From contig OY762444.1 of NCBI GenBank assembly GCA_963665735.1, forward strand, positions 2,914,001 through 2,978,000: a stretch of 64,000 bases of DNA, given 5' to 3'. The translations under genes were made by a program, and so were the position numbers. The DNA is from CATOSK01 sp963665735. GTDB lineage: Bacteria > Chloroflexota > Dehalococcoidia > Lucifugimonadales > UBA3495. The notes under the pieces were generated by a model, which did no database searches, was not told the origin of the DNA, and worked only from the letters and a program-made list of their open reading frames with translations. This document shows positions 59,865-64,000 of this stretch, piece by piece; positions within the stretch are counted from its first letter, which is position 1, and the number at the start of each line of letters is the position of its first letter.

Positions 59865-60022
59865 TGTTGTCCTCCGGGCGTTGGGATGACCTCATTCTAG
59901 CATAAACGGCGTTCCGCGATGAGGTTTAGTAGTCTGCCACTGTTGTATTGATGACAGGATTGGTTTCCGGGGAATGGGCCATTAGTGGTATGATTCGGGC
60001 AAGTCCATCGGCGGGGGTAAAT

Positions 60023-60682
60023 ATGCTGGCATTCCTGGGAGGCACCGGGCCCGAAGGCAAGGGGTTGGCCCTGCGGCTGGCCCTGGCGGGGGAAAGCGTG
60101 GTTATCGGCTCCCGGGACGCGGCCCGGGCCGCTGATGCGGCGGTGGAATTGTCGGCCCTGGCGCCGGGGGCGCGGATTGGCGGGGCCGAAAATCCCCAAG
60201 CGGCGGCCCAGGCGGATACGGTCTTTCTGACGGTTCCCTACCAGGGGCAGCGGCCCCTGATGGAGTCCCTGGGCGATGGACTGGCCGGCAAGGTGGTGGT
60301 CAACGTGATTGCGCCGATGGGCTTTGAGCGGGGACGGGGCGCGTTTGCGGTGGAAGTTGCGGCGGGTTCGGCGGCCCAGGAATCCCAGGAACTGCTGCCC
60401 CAATCGTTAGTGGTTTCGGCTTTTCAGAACGTCAGCGCCGAGGAACTGCTGGCGCCGGAAACGTTGATGGAGGGTGACGTGGTGGTGTGTTCCGACCACG
60501 CCGAGGCCAAGGCGTTGGTGATGGACTTGACCCGGCGGATACCCCGGCTCAGGCCGGTGGACGGCGGGCGGCTGGAAAACTCGAAGTACGTGGAGCAGAT
60601 AACCCCGCTGCTGGTCAATATCAACCGGATTTACCGGATTCATGCCGGCATCCGCATTGTAGGGGTGCCGGACGGGGATTAG
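60023..60682 (+). CDS. npdG: F420H2:NADP+ oxidoreductase-like protein
   Basis: About 219 aa from ATG 60023 (GGGGGTAAAT upstream). The N-terminal Rossmann motif MLAFLGGTGPEGKGLALRLA is followed by VVIGSRDAARAADAAVELSA, the pattern that reads NADP phosphate in NpdG proteins. VFLTVPYQGQRPLMESLGDG, VVSAFQNVSAEELLAPETLM and NSKYVEQITPLLVNINRIYR fit the family. It transfers hydride between NADPH and coenzyme F420. That would supply reduced F420 to the two LLM oxidoreductases, if those use F420 (inference). Confidence 0.88.
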   Translation: MLAFLGGTGPEGKGLALRLALAGESVVIGSRDAARAADAAVELSALAPGARIGGAENPQAAAQADTVFLTVPYQGQRPLMESLGDGLAGKVVVNVIAPMGFERGRGAFAVEVAAGSAAQESQELLPQSLVVSAFQNVSAEELLAPETLMEGDVVVCSDHAEAKALVMDLTRRIPRLRPVDGGRLENSKYVEQITPLLVNINRIYRIHAGIRIVGVPDGD

Positions 60683-60732
60683 GCAAGGGACGCTTGCCAA
60701 CGGTGAAAGAATAAGCGCAGGAGGATTTGCTG

Positions 60733-61257
60733 ATGCCCAGAGGAAATTTGGACTTGCAGGACGCGGCAGACCTGGAGTTGGTCAACGGTGTTTGGCGGTT
60801 TGCCGGGGGATTCGTTCCCGGTGAACCCAATGAGGGAATCGTGTCCCAGGCCGAAGGAAGTCCGGCCCGGCTGCCGGACTTTGACGATTCGGGTTGGGAT
60901 GTTTGCGACGACTTGACCAAGTGGCACTCGCGGGGGGTGGCCTTCGCATGGTATCGCATCAAGGTGACGCTGCCGGAGACGGTGAAGGGGCGGGAGTTGG
61001 CCGGGGCGCGCTGTCTGTTCGAGACCTGCGTTGACGACTACGGGGAGATTTGGATTGACGGCGATTGCAACCGCGACCGGGGGACGGTGCAGGGGTTCAA
61101 CGTGCCGCAGCGGGTGGTGGTTGACGCCGAACCCAAGCCCGGCGACCAGCATACCATCGCCATTTTGGGGGTCAACGGGCCGCTGGGCGCGCCGGGAGGA
61201 GCGGTTTTCGTCCGCTACGCAACCTTAGCGTTTGAGTGGCGTGAGCCGGGATACTAG
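60733..61257 (+). CDS. Galactose-binding-like beta-sandwich protein, 174 aa
   Basis: ATG at 60733 with AGGAGG 8 nt before it. The sequence (VNGVWRFAGGFVPGEPNEGI, LPDFDDSGWDVCDDLTKWHS, GVAFAWYRIKVTLPETVKGR, GEIWIDGDCNRDRGTVQGFN) reads like the sugar-binding jelly-roll domain that begins family-2 glycosidases: 'F-D-D-S-x-W', 'W-Y-R' and 'I-D-G'. No catalytic domain follows. It is 50 bp after npdG in the same direction. A free-standing binding module of unknown ligand is the best call. Confidence 0.7.
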   Translation: MPRGNLDLQDAADLELVNGVWRFAGGFVPGEPNEGIVSQAEGSPARLPDFDDSGWDVCDDLTKWHSRGVAFAWYRIKVTLPETVKGRELAGARCLFETCVDDYGEIWIDGDCNRDRGTVQGFNVPQRVVVDAEPKPGDQHTIAILGVNGPLGAPGGAVFVRYATLAFEWREPGY

Positions 61258-61315
61258 GACGGACGGCGGGGCGGCAATAACCGGAATACCTGACGGTTGA
61301 TGGAATCCACCCCCA

Positions 61316-61352
61316 CCCTAACCCTCCCCCTATCCAGGGGGAGGGTATATTT
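61316..61352. terminator. Dispersed G/C hairpin between converging genes
   Basis: ACCCTAACCCTCCCCCTATC then CAGGGGGAGGG and TATATTTC, between genes ending at 61257 (+) and 61359 (-). It can end the plus-strand transcript. Confidence 0.65.
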
Positions 61353-61358
61353 CATGGG

Positions 61359-61631
61359 TCAGTCCTCGTCATCCTCGTCGTCAACCAACTCTACTTCGGT
61401 GTAGCCCAGGGCGTCCAACTCAGCCCGGAGGCGCAGGGCGAATTGTTCCACCGCTTCCGACTGGGGAACGGTTATCTCGATTTTGCCGCCGGCTGCCTGG
61501 GTTATGGTTCCGGGGTCTTCTTTGGTCAGTTCGACACTGACCGATTCCCGATGTATGCCCATCAGGTCGGTTACGCCGAAGATGACCTGCATATCCTGCA
61601 TGGTGATGATGCCTTCGGGCGGTGACGCCAT
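61359..61631 (-). CDS. Hypothetical protein with acidic tail, 90 aa
   Basis: MASPPEGIITMQDMQVIFGV starts at 61631. The middle alternates beta-like segments (HRESVSVELTKEDPGTITQA, GGKIEITVPQSEAVEQFALR) and ends in a helix plus a strongly acidic tail (VELVDDEDDED). The family is not recognised. It follows the thioredoxin-like gene by 47 bp in the same direction. Confidence 0.6.
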   Translation of the reverse strand: MASPPEGIITMQDMQVIFGVTDLMGIHRESVSVELTKEDPGTITQAAGGKIEITVPQSEAVEQFALRLRAELDALGYTEVELVDDEDDED

Positions 61632-61678
61632 GTTTCAGACCTCGCTGGCGGGGGTTGGCGGCAATTGGTGGGCCTGGA

Positions 61679-62305
61679 TTAGTCCTGGGGCGGGGGCCAC
61701 TCGGTGCCGCCCTCGGAGGGCCTATCCTGCGGGGCCAGGGATAGGCCGTCGCTGACCACCTGCTTGAACTCGTTGAGAATGACCTCACCCCACTCGCGGG
61801 CGTGGGCCACCCGGTGGGCGGTGCGCTTGCCGCGGGCCACGGTGCGGGCGTTGTCGCCCTCGTTGGCCGTTTCCTGGGCGATGGCTTCGTCCATTGCATC
61901 AATGCTGGGCACCAGGGCCTTGGCGGTCTCGACAAACCGGGCGACTTCCCCCATGTCCCGGTCGAAAACGACGAAAACCGGCACGGTGTTGGCCCGGTGT
62001 TCAGGGAGGAAAGTGTTGGTCAGGTCAACCTCTTCGTCCCGGTTGAAAACCAGCACGTTCAGGTTGGCGGTGTTTTCCGCCAGGCGCAGGATGGCCGGGG
62101 TGGTGCTTACGGCGTCGCCGCACCACTCAGCGTGAAACACGGCCAAGTTCAACGGCTCGCCGAGGCCGTCAAAGTAGCTTTGCACGTCGTCGGGTATCTC
62201 GATGGAGCGGTAGATTTCCTCGAAGGGCAGCTTGTTCACCTTCATCTGCTTAACGTAGTCCTGGGGGGACAGTCCCTCGGCGAACTTTTCTGCGGACAGG
62301 GCCAT
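61679..62305 (-). CDS. Thioredoxin-fold protein with a single active-site cysteine
   Basis: 208 aa from ATG 62305. LNLAVFHAEWCGDAVSTTPA (near 55-70) is the thioredoxin strand and active site, but the usual W-C-x-x-C reads W-C-G-D-A. The cis-Pro is in RANTVPVFVVFDRDMGEVAR. The N-terminal 45 residues (MALSAEKFAEGLSPQDYVKQ) and the C-terminal helical tail are extra. Such monothiol variants often bind rather than oxidise partners, or use glutathione-like thiols. Physiological role unknown. Confidence 0.85.
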   Translation of the reverse strand: MALSAEKFAEGLSPQDYVKQMKVNKLPFEEIYRSIEIPDDVQSYFDGLGEPLNLAVFHAEWCGDAVSTTPAILRLAENTANLNVLVFNRDEEVDLTNTFLPEHRANTVPVFVVFDRDMGEVARFVETAKALVPSIDAMDEAIAQETANEGDNARTVARGKRTAHRVAHAREWGEVILNEFKQVVSDGLSLAPQDRPSEGGTEWPPPQD

Positions 62306-62483
62306 GACGGTTCACCTCCCGATGGGTTTGGGTAACGATAGTTTCGCAGTAATGGGGCGGATTGGCAAATTTCCGGGCCGACTTGTGGCCGGTGGATTTG
62401 GTTGGTCTTGGGACGGGCCGGAATCGTGATAAAATGAAGTCGGTTCCAGACCTGAAAAGAAACTTTGCTAAGGGGTTTTGCAT

Positions 62484-62900
62484 TTGGCTACCGAGCGGCC
62501 TGGAAGTTACCTGAAATATGCGCTGTTCTGCCGGGACACCGAGGAAGGGCCGGGGGATGACCTGACCTTCAAGGGCGTTATTGACCTGTACGAAGTCCCC
62601 ATGCCCTCGGAACCGCCCTCGGGAGACGCTCCTCTGCTGGGGGAGTTGGACGTTAACCTGGCCTTTTGCATCGCCGGGGCCACGCCGGGGGAACACACGC
62701 TCCAGGTGGAAATCCGGGCGCCGGGGCTGCCCCTGGGCGCGCCGCCGTCGGAGACGGTGAACTGGGAAGAGGGGATAATGTTCCAGCGGTGGATAAAGAC
62801 TTTCCGCATCCCGGTGCAGCGGGTGGGCCGCCACGTGGCGGTCATCCATCTGGACGGCCGGCCGGTGGGCGAGGCCAGTTTTATGGTGCGGTTCAAATAG
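62484..62900 (+). CDS. DUF6941-like hypothetical protein, 138 aa
   Basis: TTG at 62484 is preferred since AAGGGG stands 8 nt upstream; the TTG at 62478 would be too close. The protein (YLKYALFCRDTEEGPGDDLT, FKGVIDLYEVPMPSEPPSGD, LGELDVNLAFCIAGATPGEH) is beta-rich and ends in HVAVIHLDGRPVGEASFMVR. This resembles the DUF6941 type of small beta-sandwich proteins. Function unknown. The tmRNA promoter begins just after its stop. Confidence 0.65.
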   Translation: MATERPGSYLKYALFCRDTEEGPGDDLTFKGVIDLYEVPMPSEPPSGDAPLLGELDVNLAFCIAGATPGEHTLQVEIRAPGLPLGAPPSETVNWEEGIMFQRWIKTFRIPVQRVGRHVAVIHLDGRPVGEASFMVRFK

Positions 62901-62949
62901 GGCCGATTGTTTTGGATGGGCGGCGGTGTTTGGTGTATAATAGTGGCAT

Positions 62950-63303
62950 GGGGACGCGTGGGTTCGACAGGAGCGTCCTGTGGCGGATTGCAAGCCGAGG
63001 CGCCATCAACCTCGTTAATCAGATGGCAACAATTAACTGGCGAACGTGAATTCGCTCTAGCCGCCTAAACGCGGCTACGTCTGCTCCCTGTTTGGCCCGG
63101 AGGCGGGGATGCGGGCGCCATAAGTCCGGGATGCAGTTGCCGCGACGCCGATAGCCGGCGGCTAAAGACTTATCGGCTGACCATCGGTTGATTTGGCCGG
63201 CGGAAGCCCCCGATGGTGAGAAATAAAGCGTCGGACAAGCTTGTAGCACATCCAGTCAGAGGGCCTTTTGGACGGGGAGTTCGACCCTCCCCCGTCTCCA
63301 CCA
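62950..63303 (+). ncRNA. ssrA: tmRNA (ssrA), tag peptide GEREFALAA
   Basis: 5' GGGGACG pairs with CGTCTCC near the 3' end, which carries discriminator A and an encoded CCA. GGTTCGACAGG near the start and GGGAGTTCGACCCTCCC (T arm) near the end mark the tRNA-like part. The tag frame 63039-63068 reads GGC GAA CGT GAA TTC GCT CTA GCC GCC TAA. TATAAT at 62936-62941 places the start site 9 nt later. It rescues stalled ribosomes, with SmpB encoded elsewhere. The tag resembles the Dehalococcoides tag as I recall it. Confidence 0.96.
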
Positions 63304-63353
63304 ATTTCTTTCCTGCAACACTTTGCAGGAAATTCGTATAGCCTCCAGCACTT

Positions 63354-63848
63354 TCAAAAGATGATGCTCAGCGCTCCGTGCGAGGAAAGACTTTCCAGGT
63401 CCAGTACCGCTCGGCGATAAGCTATTTTCAAGTCCCCCTTCTCCCAACGCAAAGTGTAGTCTATGCTTCCAACGTAAGGAGCTTCCTCGCCACTGCGGAA
63501 CCGATAGACCAGCACGTTTGACTTGACTGAAATCTCGCCGTTAGCGCTTTCCTGAACCTGAATGTTGGAAACAAACCGGCGCGTTCGGGACCAGGGATAC
63601 TCCCGATGGGCATGGCGGCTATTCAACCGCTTCACCCGGGCCCGCAAACGGAAGATGTCGTCGTCTATGAAAACCAGGTCGCGTTCGGGGTCTCCCTCGG
63701 GCAGGTCGGTGGTGGGAACCACATAACGGGCATCTTCGGTAAAGAGTTCGCTCCAGTCGTCCAGACGCCACTCGTCAAGAATGGTGGCTTCCCTGAACAG
63801 GAAGTCCTCAACCTGTTGGCGCAATGTGGGGTTGCTGGCGTGTGCCAT
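63354..63848 (-). CDS. Aromatic-ring-hydroxylating dioxygenase, beta subunit
   Basis: About 164 aa from ATG 63848 (ATG 63851 directly before is equally possible), with GGACAGG upstream. The small-subunit pattern is clear: LRQQVEDFLFREATILDEWR, LDDWSELFTEDARYVVPTTD, RVKRLNSRHAHREYPWSRTR and FVSNIQVQESANGEISVKSN. The beta subunit supports the alpha3-beta3 Rieske oxygenase that adds O2 to aromatic rings; substrate unknown. The alpha-subunit gene ends 23 bp upstream. Confidence 0.92.
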   Translation of the reverse strand: MAHASNPTLRQQVEDFLFREATILDEWRLDDWSELFTEDARYVVPTTDLPEGDPERDLVFIDDDIFRLRARVKRLNSRHAHREYPWSRTRRFVSNIQVQESANGEISVKSNVLVYRFRSGEEAPYVGSIDYTLRWEKGDLKIAYRRAVLDLESLSSHGALSIIF

Positions 63849-63871
63849 CATTCACCTGTCCCAGTTCGGGT

Positions 63872-64000
63872 TCATCTGCCCATGCCCGGGATAGTTGTAG
63901 ATTCGCTCTCCGTGGTGTCCCTATCTTGCACGTTGGTCTTGCTGAAGCCTTGCATATTGGCGTGCCATTGACGCCAGAAGCCCCGCATCTGCAATTCATC
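63872..64000 (-). CDS. Rieske dioxygenase alpha subunit, C-terminal end (partial)
   Basis: The minus-strand frame from the window edge to TGA at 63872-63874 encodes DELQMRGFWRQWHANMQGFS and a short polar tail ending IPGMGR. This matches the usual C-terminus of ring-hydroxylating dioxygenase alpha subunits (M-R-x-F-W-R-x-W). The beta subunit follows, as expected. Only 42 residues are visible. Confidence 0.7.
   Translation of the reverse strand, partial: DELQMRGFWRQWHANMQGFSKTNVQDRDTTESESTTIPGMGR

Overview
The window looks like a piece of a Chloroflexota chromosome, most likely class Dehalococcoidia or a SAR202-type relative. It is GC-rich. The tmRNA (62950-63303) encodes the tag GEREFALAA, close to the GERELVLAG tag I recall for Dehalococcoides. 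It also carries DUF1800/DUF1501 secretion-type pairs, luciferase-like (LLM) oxidoreductases beside an F420:NADP oxidoreductase-like gene, a Rieske dioxygenase, PIG-L and SDR enzymes, and large surface proteins. Taxonomy is inference; no rRNA gene is present.

Layout. 1-0.9 kb: start of a peptide-type ABC substrate-binding lipoprotein, cut by the window edge. 1.07-6.1 kb: an IS landing zone with three abutting IS5-family elements (one with an A_AAA_AAC frameshift signal, one intact, one decayed), a truncated frameshifted HerA-type ATPase, and an intact ISAs1 element with a 10-bp target duplication. 6.2-11.2 kb: DUF1800-DUF1501-retropepsin-NHL propeller cluster plus two small genes. 11.3-20.3 kb (minus): AddA/AddB-like helicase-nuclease, Uma2, diacylglycerol kinase, Phd antitoxin and two envelope proteins. 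20.6-27.3 kb: a 49-aa Cys protein, SDR, membrane protein, LLM enzyme, an NCS2 permease with an extra C-terminal domain, tRNA-Asn and a retropepsin/DUF5678-like pair.

27.6-32.4 kb is a heat-shock locus: hsp20 is divergent from dnaJ/cbpA-hspR-clpC, with near-consensus promoters facing apart. 32.4-41.5 kb is rpoB-rpoC-pyrD (minus) from a strong promoter, divergent from an enoyl-CoA hydratase paralogue.

42.5-50.9 kb is the most unusual part. Four coiled-coil proteins with a C-terminal membrane helix share one promoter design (TTGCC, 17-18 bp, TATCCT). They surround a 964-aa secreted S-layer-like protein with a two-codon leader minigene, a collagen-like membrane protein, and a membrane-anchored coiled-coil metzincin protease. 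I propose this as a co-regulated cell-surface system.

51-58.1 kb is a stability/defence stretch: two higBA modules, an AbrB/PIN module with a broken toxin, and a type II restriction-modification pair, interspersed with a zinc dehydrogenase and a second LLM enzyme. 58.2-64 kb holds a cysteine-depleted desulforedoxin-like protein, PIG-L, VOC, an F420 oxidoreductase (npdG-like), small hypotheticals, a thioredoxin-fold protein, tmRNA and the Rieske dioxygenase beta subunit with the end of alpha. A G/C-rich hairpin family recurs behind genes throughout.
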